NCBI GenBank assembly: GCA_023412215.1
Contig: JAEYNX010000020.1
Span: 279,874-343,873, forward strand
Source of the DNA: Bacillota bacterium
GTDB lineage: Bacteria > Bacillota > Clostridia > Oscillospirales > Ruminococcaceae
Length of the DNA stretch: 64,000 nucleotides
Direction of reading: 5' to 3'
Below the pieces are notes generated by a model. It was not told the origin of the DNA. It worked only from the letters and a program-made list of their open reading frames with translations, and ran no database searches. Every line of letters begins with the position of its first letter. The stretch's first letter is position 1. The translations under genes were made by a program, and so were the position numbers. This document shows positions 42,652 to 52,390 of this stretch, in pieces.

Positions 42652-43560
42652 ATGATTACACAGATGAAACGAAACGCCCGCCTGCTCTTAAAGGGGAATC
42701 TTGCGCGCGGCGCGGTGATTACGCTGGTGCTGCTGGGCGTGCTGCTGCTGTTTAAGCTGCTGGAGACGGTCTGCCTGCTGGCATTGGATATGGCGGGGGT
42801 CTCTCTCTCGGTACAGGGCGGGCAGGGCGGTCTACCGGGGCTGCTAGAAACCCTGCCGATCGCCTCCCCCCTCAGCGTCGCCGTGACCGCTGGGTTTTTG
42901 ATCTTGGGATTTTTTGTAACGGCGCCGCTGCTCGTGGGCATCAAGGCGTGGTTCTTCGGCCTTTCGGGCGGAGAGAGCCCCGAAATCTCGGCGGCGTTTG
43001 CCTTTTATTCAAGCGCAAGGCTGTTTTTTAAGTCGGTCTTGCTGATGCTTGATATCTGTCTGCGCGCGTTTTTCTGGGTTTATGTGCTCATCCTGCCGGG
43101 AGCGCTGCTCAGCGCGACGGGCGGCGCGCTGCTTACCGCACGGCTGCGGCTGCAAAACGGTAGGCTGCTCGGCACGCTCAGCGTCATTGTGGGGGTGCTG
43201 CTCACGCTGCTGGGGCTCCTCTTTGCGCTCGTGATCATTACGCGCTATTTCCTCGCCCCCTACCTGTTTGCGCAGAATAACGGCTTAGGCGTCAGAAAGG
43301 CGATCAAAACCTCCATCAGCTACATGCACGGCAGCGCGGGAAGGCTGATTCTTCTTTTGCTATCTTACATCCTGTGGGCGGCGGCCTCGCTGCTGGTATT
43401 GCCCGCGCTGTATGCCTTCCCTTACGCACAGAGTACGCTTGCCATCTTCGCCCGGTACACCATGGAACGCGGCCGGATGGACGAGACAGCAGAACAGCCC
43501 GAATACGTACCGGGGAACCCCGATGAAGAAGATTATCCGCAGACATCGGATATGGAATAA
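42652..43560 (+). CDS. DUF975-like integral membrane protein
   Basis: 302 residues with about six transmembrane segments, beginning MITQMKRNARLLLKGNLARG. The pattern of hydrophobic helices and the late motif FAQNNGLGVRKAIKTSISYM (a VKEAIKxS-like word) resemble DUF975 membrane proteins. The acidic C-terminal tail is cytoplasmic. Function unknown. GAAAGGCTTG lies upstream of the ATG. The stop codon touches the next mosaic element. Confidence 0.75.
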   Translation: MITQMKRNARLLLKGNLARGAVITLVLLGVLLLFKLLETVCLLALDMAGVSLSVQGGQGGLPGLLETLPIASPLSVAVTAGFLILGFFVTAPLLVGIKAWFFGLSGGESPEISAAFAFYSSARLFFKSVLLMLDICLRAFFWVYVLILPGALLSATGGALLTARLRLQNGRLLGTLSVIVGVLLTLLGLLFALVIITRYFLAPYLFAQNNGLGVRKAIKTSISYMHGSAGRLILLLLSYILWAAASLLVLPALYAFPYAQSTLAIFARYTMERGRMDETAEQPEYVPGNPDEEDYPQTSDME

Positions 43561-43642
43561 CACATTTTTATCCTTCTCCAATGCGGGAGCACAACGTTTT
43601 GCGTTGCTGCAATGAGTTTAATGTTAATTGAATTTAGAATAA
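43558..43642. repeat. Mosaic hairpin element, copy 6 (short)
   Basis: Begins TAACACATTTTTATCC on the stop codon of the membrane protein and ends TTGAATTTAGAATA. Contains GCACAACGTTTTGCGTTGC, the variant of the GCTTTGCGTTGTTGC module. Confidence 0.62.
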
Positions 43643-43672
43643 AAGGGCATAACGAAAGGACTTGTATCGACC

Positions 43673-44347
43673 ATGGATCAACACGCGAAAAAGGTACTGG
43701 ATTTAAAGATTGAAAAGACGATGAAGGCGCTGGAGGCACATAATATGGCGGCGTTTTACGTGCCTACGAAGGAAGCCGCTGTGGAAAAGGTAAAGGAACT
43801 CCTGCACGAGGGGGATACCGTATCGTCCGGCGGCTCAATGAGCTTAAGGGAGGCGGGCGTGATCGAGCTGCTGCGCAGCGGGCGGTACAACTACCTCGAC
43901 CGCGATGCCGAGGGCATTACGCCGGAGCAAAAGGACGAGATTCACCACAAAAGCTTCTCTGCGGACGCCTACCTGTGCAGCTCCAATGCCGTTACCATGC
44001 AGGGCGAACTGCTCAACGTAGACGGCTCCAGCAACCGCACCCCCAATCTCCTGTACGGGCCGAAATCGGTGATTCTGGTGGTGGGCTACAACAAGATCGT
44101 CCGCAATATGGAGGATGCCGTGCGGCGCGTTAAAAGCGTCGCGGCGCCCGCAAATGCGGTACGGCTTTCCTGCGATACATACTGCGCCAAGATGGGCGAG
44201 TGCATTGCGCTTGCAAAGGGGGAAAAGGGCATCGAGGCCGGATGCGACAGCCCGTCTCGTATCTGCTGCAACTCTGTGGTGAGCAGCTACCAGCGCATCA
44301 AGGGCCGCATCAAGGTCATTCTGGTGGGGGAAGAGCTGGGCTATTGA
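43673..44347 (+). CDS. LUD-domain protein (LutC/YkgG-like)
   Basis: A 224-residue LUD domain: AFYVPTKEAAVEKVKELLHE, SSGGSMSLREAGVIELLRSG, SADAYLCSSNAVTMQGELLN and RTPNLLYGPKSVILVVGYNK. Family members take part in lactate oxidation as part of LutABC, but stand-alone copies such as this are common in Clostridia and have no known function. A late cysteine group (DTYCAKMGECIALAKGEKGI, then RICCNSVV) might bind an iron-sulfur cluster. The two flanking gaps are mosaic elements. Confidence 0.88.
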   Translation: MDQHAKKVLDLKIEKTMKALEAHNMAAFYVPTKEAAVEKVKELLHEGDTVSSGGSMSLREAGVIELLRSGRYNYLDRDAEGITPEQKDEIHHKSFSADAYLCSSNAVTMQGELLNVDGSSNRTPNLLYGPKSVILVVGYNKIVRNMEDAVRRVKSVAAPANAVRLSCDTYCAKMGECIALAKGEKGIEAGCDSPSRICCNSVVSSYQRIKGRIKVILVGEELGY

Positions 44348-44527
44348 TGACTGCTTTAACAGAGCGTGCGTCAGGATAAGCGCGAGGTCTTCCCGTTACG
44401 ATGTACTGCGATTTTGTCGGTGGTTAGCGGCTGAGAATTCAAAATTAATACATATCAATCCTCGGCCGTTTATGTTATAATACCTTAATCGGAGTGCTGT
44501 TTTCGCGCTCCAATCAACGTGATGCCT
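44348..44527. other. Gap left of mosaic element copy 7
   Basis: 180 bases without an ORF. A weak hairpin GGAGTGC/GCGCTCC lies at about 44491-44512 and a TATAAT word at about 44476. Confidence 0.45.
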
Positions 44528-44695
44528 CATACCAATTCTTTTTTACAAAGGTGATTTTATCCCTTTTGTAAGTCTCCGCCTTTGGCGGGGGGCAACAACA
44601 CTTCTCATTGTTGCAGAAAGCGTATAAAACGGTAATTCGGCGCCTAAAAGCCGCCCACACCGCTTTATAACGGCGTATTTAGAATTTTAGTATAA
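44528..44695. repeat. Mosaic hairpin element, copy 7
   Basis: Starts ATACCAATTCTTTTTTACAA and ends GAATTTTAGTATA. Modules in order: ACAAAGGTGATTTTATCCC with TTTTGT, CCGCCTTTGGCGG, CAACAACAC/TTGTTGCAG, GGCGCCTAAAAGCCGCC and CGCTTTATAACGGCGTA. Full length and oriented as copy 4. The lipoprotein start lies 13 bases after it. Confidence 0.75.
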
Positions 44696-44707
44696 GGATG
44701 AGACGGC

Positions 44708-46126
44708 ATGAAGCTGAGGGTTCTGGCGGTGCTTCTGGTTTTATGCACCGTGTTTTCAGGCTGTATGAAAATTGAACAGGATACCGAAAACCTCATGCGC
44801 CCGCCCAAGCTGTCGGTGGAGCAGCAGCAGATTTTCAGTGCCCTGAGCGCCGCCGCGGGCGCGGATGTCGCTTTAAAATACCCCAAAGAGGGCGAATACC
44901 GCTCCGCCTTTGTGATGTATGATATCGACGGCGATAAGCAGGACGAAGCCATCGTATTTTATACCGGGGCCGCGGGCGGCGATGTGCGGTTGAATATCCT
45001 CGATAAGAAGGATGGTACATGGTACTCGCTGTATGACGCCGCGGGGGACGGCCCCGATATCGAGAGCATCAGCTTTCCCAAAATGCTTTCGGCAACACGG
45101 AGCAACATCGCGATTGCGTTTGATCTGCGCTCACGCGGGCAGAAAACGCTCGCCGTCTACTCGTTTGAGGAAAATCGGCTCAAAGAGGAGTTTAAGACCG
45201 ATTTTACCAACTGCCTGATACAGGACTTTGACGGGGACTCGCGTCAGGAGATCTTACTGCTCAATAACCTCTACCTCACCGGGGATTCCGAGGCAAAGCT
45301 GGTGGATAACACCTATTACAACGGCAAGCTGGGCGTTGTATCGACCCTTGCGCCGCTCAACCGCGACGTTGCGGAATACGTGCAGCTGAGCGTGGAAAAG
45401 CCGCTCCGTTCCGATATCGTTAAAAACGAGGCGGAGCAGGGCGCCGGCGAGCCCGCGGCTATCGAGCCTTCGGACGATGAGGACGCGTACAATATCTTTA
45501 TAGACGGCAAGACCGGCAACAACTCCTATGTCACCGAGATTATCGGGATACGCCGCAATCGTTTGGTGAACCTGATGCTCAAGGAAGCGAGCGACGGTTC
45601 GATCAACGATTATTCGGTTACAACCATCCGCCCCATACCGATGCTTACGAAGGATATCAACGACGACGGACTGCTTGAGTTTCCTGTGGGGCTGGCGATA
45701 CCCGGCGCGCCCATCAGCAGCGAGGAGAGCCTGATCTCACTGATCTGCTGGAATAATTTTATGGATGCGGAGTTTTATCCCGCCGTCTATAGCCTTGTGA
45801 ACACCACCTATCAGTTTACGTTTAACTACCCCCCGTTCTGGGACGAAAAGAACATCTCGGTGCAGCAGCAGGACGGCAACGAGTGGCGCTTTTATGAATA
45901 TATCGGGAAGAACAAGTCTCACGAGGCTGCTTTTGGGGACGAGCTGCTGCGCATCAGGGCCTTCACCAACAACGATTATCTGGATGATGAAGGCTATCAG
46001 CAGATCGCTCAAAACGACGAGTTTACCTATTACGCGTATATCCCTGCTTTTGAAGAGGGCAAGCAGAATGAATTGGCGATTACCATGGAAGAGTTTAAGG
46101 CCCTCTTTCACAGTTCTATCCTATAG
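44708..46126 (+). CDS. Lipoprotein with Asp-rich repeat-like segments
   Basis: The signal peptide MKLRVLAVLLVLCTVFSGC has a lipobox with Cys19, so it is anchored outside the membrane. The mature part (about 450 residues) has FG-GAP/EF-hand-like words (YDIDGDKQDEAIVFYTG, FDGDSRQEILLLNNLYL, KDINDDGLLEFP). This suggests a beta-propeller or Ca-binding sensor. AAGGATG precedes the ATG. It is encoded directly before a response regulator and histidine kinase and may modulate them. Confidence 0.85.
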   Translation: MKLRVLAVLLVLCTVFSGCMKIEQDTENLMRPPKLSVEQQQIFSALSAAAGADVALKYPKEGEYRSAFVMYDIDGDKQDEAIVFYTGAAGGDVRLNILDKKDGTWYSLYDAAGDGPDIESISFPKMLSATRSNIAIAFDLRSRGQKTLAVYSFEENRLKEEFKTDFTNCLIQDFDGDSRQEILLLNNLYLTGDSEAKLVDNTYYNGKLGVVSTLAPLNRDVAEYVQLSVEKPLRSDIVKNEAEQGAGEPAAIEPSDDEDAYNIFIDGKTGNNSYVTEIIGIRRNRLVNLMLKEASDGSINDYSVTTIRPIPMLTKDINDDGLLEFPVGLAIPGAPISSEESLISLICWNNFMDAEFYPAVYSLVNTTYQFTFNYPPFWDEKNISVQQQDGNEWRFYEYIGKNKSHEAAFGDELLRIRAFTNNDYLDDEGYQQIAQNDEFTYYAYIPAFEEGKQNELAITMEEFKALFHSSIL

Positions 46127-46210
46127 TACGGCAATCAGTCGTTGCGGCAGTTCCTATACGGCATAGGCCATGGTTTTAATGCAAACACAGACGGAAAGGC
46201 GTGGAAAGCT

Positions 46211-46909
46211 ATGAAACGGATACTGGTAGTGGAAGACGAAGACGTTATAAGAGACTTCGTGGTCATCAACCTGCAGCGGGCGGGCTATGACGTTACCGAT
46301 GTAAACTGCGGCGAGGCGGCGCTCGAGGCCTTTGAAGCAAGCAAAGGCGATTTTGATGTCGTTTTGCTGGATGTCATGATGCCCGGCATCGACGGCTTTA
46401 CCGTTTGTAAGCGGCTGCGCCAGCAGAGCAGCTCGGTGGGCATTATCATGCTCACTGCCAAAACGCAGGAGATGGATAAGGTGGGCGGCCTGATGATCGG
46501 CGCCGACGATTATGTGACCAAGCCCTTCAGCCCCTCCGAACTGGTGGCGAGGGTAGACGCCATCTACCGCCGCGTCACCATGGCGGCGGGCGCGAGCGCC
46601 CCGGCCGCGGAGGAGCTTCGCGGCGGGGTATTTGTTTTAAACCTTAAAAGCCGCACCCTTACCAAGAACGGCGCGCTCATAGAGCTTACGCAGGTGGAGT
46701 TTCAGATCATGGAGTACTTCATGAAGAACCCGAACGTCGCCCTTGAGCGCGGCGAGATGCTTGCGAAGATCTGGGGCGAGCAATATTACGGCGATGTTAA
46801 AATCGTTGACGTAAACATTAGGCGCCTGCGCATGAAGATTGAGGACGAGCCCTCCAGCCCCAAGAACATCCTTACCGTATGGGGCTACGGGTATAAATGG
46901 AATGCCTGA
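46211..46909 (+). CDS. OmpR/PhoB-type response regulator
   Basis: The receiver domain has Asp8-9-type acidic residues in VVEDED, the phospho-acceptor Asp54 in VVLLDVMMPGIDGF and Lys104 in VTKPF. The C-terminal winged helix (ELTQVEFQIMEYFMKNPNVA, then VDVNIRRLRMKIE) binds DNA. The start at 46211 (MKRILVVEDED) follows GGAAAGG; the frame is open upstream. The histidine kinase follows 139 bases later. Confidence 0.96.
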   Translation: MKRILVVEDEDVIRDFVVINLQRAGYDVTDVNCGEAALEAFEASKGDFDVVLLDVMMPGIDGFTVCKRLRQQSSSVGIIMLTAKTQEMDKVGGLMIGADDYVTKPFSPSELVARVDAIYRRVTMAAGASAPAAEELRGGVFVLNLKSRTLTKNGALIELTQVEFQIMEYFMKNPNVALERGEMLAKIWGEQYYGDVKIVDVNIRRLRMKIEDEPSSPKNILTVWGYGYKWNA

Positions 46910-47048
46910 TATCCTCCGCGTAAAAAGGTGGTTTTCTTCTCTGCGCCTGGGTTTTTATACGATCTGATTTCTTTTACATAGTCTACGGTCTGGATTGCCG
47001 GAAAGTTTGCCGTGTGACTGCACCGGCGCCGGATGGGAGGGTATTACA

Positions 47049-48497
47049 GTGGCGGCGATCAACAGCATCACCAAGCGGTGGCTGCTCAACAGCCTCGGCG
47101 TAATACTGCTGATTTTAATCGTAACCGAGATCTGCTTCGGCATCGGTATACGCAGCTTTTACTACAACGGCATCAAGCAGGCGATCGATGCCCGCGCCAA
47201 TGCCGCCGTTAATCTGCTTGAAAAGACGACGGAAAACCCGTCGCTCGATGTAGATAACGAGATCCGCAACACCGTTGAGAATTTTGAGGACAAGGCCAAG
47301 ATGGAGATTATGGCCATCGGTACCGACGGCAACGTCATCATCACCTCCAGCGGCTTTAAACCCGAAAACGACGTCGCCATGCCCGACTACGAGTCGGCTG
47401 TCACCTCCGAGGGGCGCCGCGGCGAGTTTCGCGGCGTAATGCCCAGCGGCGAGCCGTTTATGGCGGTAACGGTACTGGTACCCAGCGGCGCGCAGCACTT
47501 CAGGGCGCTGCGGTATGTGGTTTCGCTCGAGATGGTAAACTATCAGATTCTTGTAATCGTGGCGATCCTCACGCTCATCGGTATCGCCATTATCTTCTTT
47601 GTGGTGTTTACCAGCTCTTACTTTATCAAATCGATCGTTATCCCCGTGGGGGAGGTGGGCGCCACTGCCAGAAGGATAGCGGCGGGCGACTTCTCCGTGC
47701 GGCTTAAGAAGAAATACAACGACGAAATCGGTGAGCTGTGCGACATCATCAACTATATGGCGGGTGAACTTTCCACCACCGAACGCATTAAAAACGACTT
47801 CATCTCCTCCGTCTCGCACGAGCTGCGCACCCCGCTTACCGCCATTAAGGGCTGGGCGGAAACGCTGCAAAACTGCGGGCCTGGGGATAAAGAGATGTAC
47901 GAGAAGGGTATGCGGGTCATCGTCAACGAGACCGGTCGGCTTTCGGGGATGGTAGAGGAACTGCTCGACTTCTCGCGCATGCAAAGCGGGCGCTTCACCT
48001 TAGCCAAAAGCAAACTCGATATCCTGGCCGAGCTGGGCGAGGCGGTGCTGATGTTTACCCAGCGTGCCTACCGCGAGGGCGTATTTATTGAATACCTTGA
48101 GCCGGAGACGCTCAGCCCCGTGTTCGGCGATAAAAACCGGCTGCGTCAGGTGTTTGTCAATATCATCGACAACGCGCTCAAATACTCCGATAACGGCGGG
48201 CGTATCACCATCAAGGCGCGGGAGAACGCGCAGCGGGATATTGTCATCACCATCAGCGATACCGGCAGCGGCATCAGCGAGGAAGACCTGCCGAAGGTAA
48301 AAACCAAGTTTTATAAGGGCAAATCCTCCCGCCGCGGCTCCGGCATCGGCCTTGCCGTTGCGGATGAGATCATCACCATGCACGGCGGCACGCTCGACCT
48401 TGCAAGCCAGCAGGGCAAGGGTACGACGGTAACCATTACACTGCCTACCTACGCGAAGGACGCCGAGGCAAGCAGAAATATGTCTGAAAGGACCTAA
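47049..48497 (+). CDS. Sensor histidine kinase
   Basis: Two transmembrane helices (about 12-32 and 167-192) flank an extracellular sensor of about 130 residues. A HAMP linker (RRIAAGDFSVRLKKKYNDEI), HisKA with His257 in SSVSHELRTPLTAIKG and HATPase boxes (NIIDNALKYS, DTGSGISEEDLP, RGSGIGLAVADEI) follow. The GTG start at 47049 has GGGAGGG eight bases before it. Length 482. Works with the response regulator; the lipoprotein upstream may be part of signal detection. Confidence 0.95.
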   Translation: MAAINSITKRWLLNSLGVILLILIVTEICFGIGIRSFYYNGIKQAIDARANAAVNLLEKTTENPSLDVDNEIRNTVENFEDKAKMEIMAIGTDGNVIITSSGFKPENDVAMPDYESAVTSEGRRGEFRGVMPSGEPFMAVTVLVPSGAQHFRALRYVVSLEMVNYQILVIVAILTLIGIAIIFFVVFTSSYFIKSIVIPVGEVGATARRIAAGDFSVRLKKKYNDEIGELCDIINYMAGELSTTERIKNDFISSVSHELRTPLTAIKGWAETLQNCGPGDKEMYEKGMRVIVNETGRLSGMVEELLDFSRMQSGRFTLAKSKLDILAELGEAVLMFTQRAYREGVFIEYLEPETLSPVFGDKNRLRQVFVNIIDNALKYSDNGGRITIKARENAQRDIVITISDTGSGISEEDLPKVKTKFYKGKSSRRGSGIGLAVADEIITMHGGTLDLASQQGKGTTVTITLPTYAKDAEASRNMSERT

Positions 48498-48504
48498 ACG
48501 AAAG

Positions 48505-49452
48505 ATGCAAAAAGCCAAAGAAAAAACCGCAAAAAAAACGACCATCGGCGGTCAGGCGCTTATTGAGGGGGTTATGATGCGCGGGGTATCCAAAACCGCG
48601 ATGGCCACCCGCCTGCCGGACGGCACCATAGACGTGGAAGCATGGGATACCGAGAGCGAAAAGAGCGGCAAGTGGTTTCGCAAAACACCCTTTGTCCGCG
48701 GTATCTTTAATTTGATCGATTCGCTCACCCTCGGCTACAAATGCCTGATGAAGTCCGCCGAAAAGGCGGGGTTTGAGGACGAGGAGCCGTCGAGGTTTGA
48801 GCTGAAGTTAAAAGAGATTTTCGGCGATAAATTCATGTCGGTGGTTACCGGCTTCGCGGGCGTCTTAGGCGTGGTGCTCGCCATCGTTCTGTTTATGCTG
48901 GTGCCCACCTACCTTGTAAAGCTGGTGGAATACTTAACGGGCGGCATCGGGTTTTGGAAGAACATCCTCGAGGGCGCGATTAAAATTTGCATCTTCATCG
49001 GTTACCTTGCCGCTATCTCCAAGATGAGTGAGATCAAACGCGTGTTTGAATACCACGGCGGCGAGCATAAGAGCATCTTCTGCTACGAGGCGGGCAAGGA
49101 GCTGACGGTGGAAAACGCGAGGAACAGCATACGCTTTCACCCGCGCTGCGGCACCAGCTTTTTGCTGATTGTGCTGGTGATCAGCATCCTCGTTTTCTCG
49201 CTCGTGCCATGGGGCAACGGCCTGCTGCGCGTGGCGTACAAGCTCATCCTGCTGCCGGTGGTGGTGGGCATCGCCTACGAGTTGATCAAGCTCGCCGGCC
49301 GGTACGATAACATCGCCACCCGCATCCTCTCCGCCCCCGGGCTTTGGCTGCAGCGCCTTACCACACGCGAGCCGGACGATGCTCAGCTTGAGGTAGCGCT
49401 CGCCGCCCTAAAAGCGGTGCTGCCCAAAGAAGGGGAAGACGACACATGGTGA
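48505..49452 (+). CDS. DUF1385 family membrane protein
   Basis: 315 residues. The signature TIGGQALIEGVMMRGVSKTA at the N-terminus, ALIEGVMMRG in particular, defines DUF1385. The middle has several membrane helices, and the conserved YHGGEHKSIFCYEAG and FHPRCGTSFLLI follow. Function is unknown; it is nearly always next to prmC in Clostridia, as it is here. The ATG lies seven bases after the kinase stop. Confidence 0.95.
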   Translation: MQKAKEKTAKKTTIGGQALIEGVMMRGVSKTAMATRLPDGTIDVEAWDTESEKSGKWFRKTPFVRGIFNLIDSLTLGYKCLMKSAEKAGFEDEEPSRFELKLKEIFGDKFMSVVTGFAGVLGVVLAIVLFMLVPTYLVKLVEYLTGGIGFWKNILEGAIKICIFIGYLAAISKMSEIKRVFEYHGGEHKSIFCYEAGKELTVENARNSIRFHPRCGTSFLLIVLVISILVFSLVPWGNGLLRVAYKLILLPVVVGIAYELIKLAGRYDNIATRILSAPGLWLQRLTTREPDDAQLEVALAALKAVLPKEGEDDTW

Positions 49453-49595
49453 GCGGCGGCTGTGCAGGGAGTAAAATACTAATTCCAATAAGAAATAAAC
49501 CGTAAAAATTCTTCACAAAAGGCATAAATTAAACCTTTTGCTCGAATTTTTTCTATATTTCTAATTGAAATAAGTATAGAGGGCGTGAAACATAG

Positions 49596-50450
49596 ATGAC
49601 CATCCGAAAGATGATTGAAGCAGTATCAGACGAGCTTTTGACGCAGGGGGTGGAAGCCGCCCCCACAGAGGCTCGTTTTCTTGTGGAAAGCTTGTGTAAG
49701 CTTAACCGCAAGCAGCTGCTGATGCATAGGGATATGATATTAACCGACACAGAGGTCGCGCGCATTGAAGAGGCCGTACAAAGGCGCCTGGCGGGCTGGC
49801 CGCTGCAGTATCTGCTGGGCCGGTGGGAGTTTTACGGCTACCCCTTTATCGTGGGGGAAGGGGTGCTCATCCCTCGCGCGGATACCGAAACCCTTGTGGA
49901 GGCAGCGCTAACCGTTATGAAGGAGCTGCCCAAGCCCGCGGTAGCCGACCTGTGCAGCGGCAGCGGGTGCATCGCGGTCGCTCTTGCCGGGCAGCGCGCC
50001 GACAGCCGCGTGATGGCGCTGGAGTTCTCGGAGGAGGCCTACCCTTACCTCGAGCAAAACATCGCGCTCAACGAGGCAACCAATGTCGCCCCCGTAAAGG
50101 GCAACGTGGTGGGCGAGGTATCGCTGGGCTTTGCAGATACCTTTGACGTGATTGTCAGCAATCCGCCCTATATCAAAACCTCCGATATGCGCACGCTGCA
50201 GCGGGAGGTGCGCTTTGAGCCTTCCATCGCGCTCGACGGGCGGAAGGACGGGCTGTATTTTTACCGTGAGATCACCCGCCGATGGAAGCCCTGCCTTAGA
50301 GCGGGCGGCAGTCTGCTGTACGAGGTGGGGTTTGATCAGGCCGAGGCGGTATGCGCTATCTTGCAGGAAAACGGCTTCGAGGGCATTGAAACAAAGAACG
50401 ATCTAAACGGCATTGCCCGCGTTGTAAGCGGAAAAAAGGCCATGCCTTAA
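49596..50450 (+). CDS. prmC: Release factor glutamine methyltransferase PrmC
   Basis: Methylates the GGQ glutamine of peptide release factors with SAM. SAM motif VADLCSGSGCIAVALAGQR and the catalytic DVIVSNPPYIKTS are clear, and the helical N-domain (residues 1-75, EARFLVESLC, then RRLAGWPLQYLLGRWEFYG) is present. Length 284 fits. It follows the DUF1385 gene after about 140 bases. Confidence 0.95.
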   Translation: MTIRKMIEAVSDELLTQGVEAAPTEARFLVESLCKLNRKQLLMHRDMILTDTEVARIEEAVQRRLAGWPLQYLLGRWEFYGYPFIVGEGVLIPRADTETLVEAALTVMKELPKPAVADLCSGSGCIAVALAGQRADSRVMALEFSEEAYPYLEQNIALNEATNVAPVKGNVVGEVSLGFADTFDVIVSNPPYIKTSDMRTLQREVRFEPSIALDGRKDGLYFYREITRRWKPCLRAGGSLLYEVGFDQAEAVCAILQENGFEGIETKNDLNGIARVVSGKKAMP

Positions 50451-50467
50451 ATTTAACCCCATTAAGA

Positions 50468-50519
50468 TTGCATCCTCTCGTTTTTTAGGCTATAATGAAA
50501 AAAGTGATACATATGTTCG
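50468..50519 (+). promoter_or_regulatory. recA promoter with LexA-like site
   Basis: TTGCAT (50468-50473) and TATAAT (50491-50496) are 17 bases apart. GATACATATGTTCG (50506-50519), just past the start site, matches 11 of 14 positions of the Gram-positive LexA box CGAACATATGTTCG, with a perfect right half and a weak left half. SOS control is inferred. A GGCATTGC/GCAATGCC hairpin at 50522-50541 lies in the leader. Confidence 0.7.
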
Positions 50520-50608
50520 TAGGCATTGCTAAAGCAATGCCGGCATTCCGGAGCGCTGCTTCGCAGTGCCGATATTCCGCCCCCTACGGGCTTAACGGAG
50601 GGTATGAC

Positions 50609-51682
<1,074 letters not shown>

Positions 51683-51718
51683 TCCGCTCGCCTTTCGGAA
51701 TGCTGATAGACAAAGGCG

Positions 51719-52360
51719 GTGCGGCAGGTGCGGATAACCGCGGTGGAGAAAACCAAAAAAGGACGGTTTGCCGTCTTTGTGGACGGCGCCTTCGCTTTTT
51801 CGGCTGACGCCGAAACGGTTGTGCTTTCCCGCCTTTCACAGGGCCGGGAGCTTGCGCGGGACGAATACGAGCAGGTGAAAACCGATGCCCAGACCAAGTT
51901 CCTCAAAGAGCGCGCGCTGCATCTGCTTTCGTACAAGAGCTTTTCTAAAAAGGAGCTTACCGAAAGGCTCATGGACTATACCGACGAGGGCGCAGGGCAG
52001 GACGTCGCGCAGGCGGTGACCGACCGCTTGGAGGAGCTGGGGCTCATCAACGACCAAAACTACGCCGAACGACTGGCGACGGACTTATGCGCGCGCAAGG
52101 GCTACGGGGAGCGCAAGGTGCTCTTTGAGTTGACGCGCAGAGGCATCGAGCGCGAGCTTGCCGAGGAGGCGGCCGCGGCAAACGCCCCTCTGGCGGAGGA
52201 TGTGCTTGACCGGATTATTAAGCGCAGATACGCCCGTTACCTGACAGACCCGAAGGGCGTTCATAAAACCGTTTTGGCGCTGGCGCGTTTGGGCTACCCG
52301 TACGACGAGATACGCGCCGCCATCAGCCGGTATACCGACGAAGATGTATATGACGAGTAG
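51719..52360 (+). CDS. recX: Regulatory protein RecX
   Basis: Inhibits RecA filament growth. Three-helix repeats typical of RecX are visible (ALHLLSYKSFSKKELTERLM; RLEELGLINDQNYAERLATD; YGERKVLFELTRRGIERELA). The first 60 residues form a beta-type N-extension (VRITAVEKTKKGRFAVFVDG) found in Firmicute RecX. Either GTG 51719 or GTG 51728 may start it; AAAGGCGG suits the second better. It is 36 bases downstream of recA. Confidence 0.92.
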   Translation: MRQVRITAVEKTKKGRFAVFVDGAFAFSADAETVVLSRLSQGRELARDEYEQVKTDAQTKFLKERALHLLSYKSFSKKELTERLMDYTDEGAGQDVAQAVTDRLEELGLINDQNYAERLATDLCARKGYGERKVLFELTRRGIERELAEEAAAANAPLAEDVLDRIIKRRYARYLTDPKGVHKTVLALARLGYPYDEIRAAISRYTDEDVYDE

Positions 52361-52390
52361 TGCAAGATTGAAAGGAACTTACCGTAAGCT

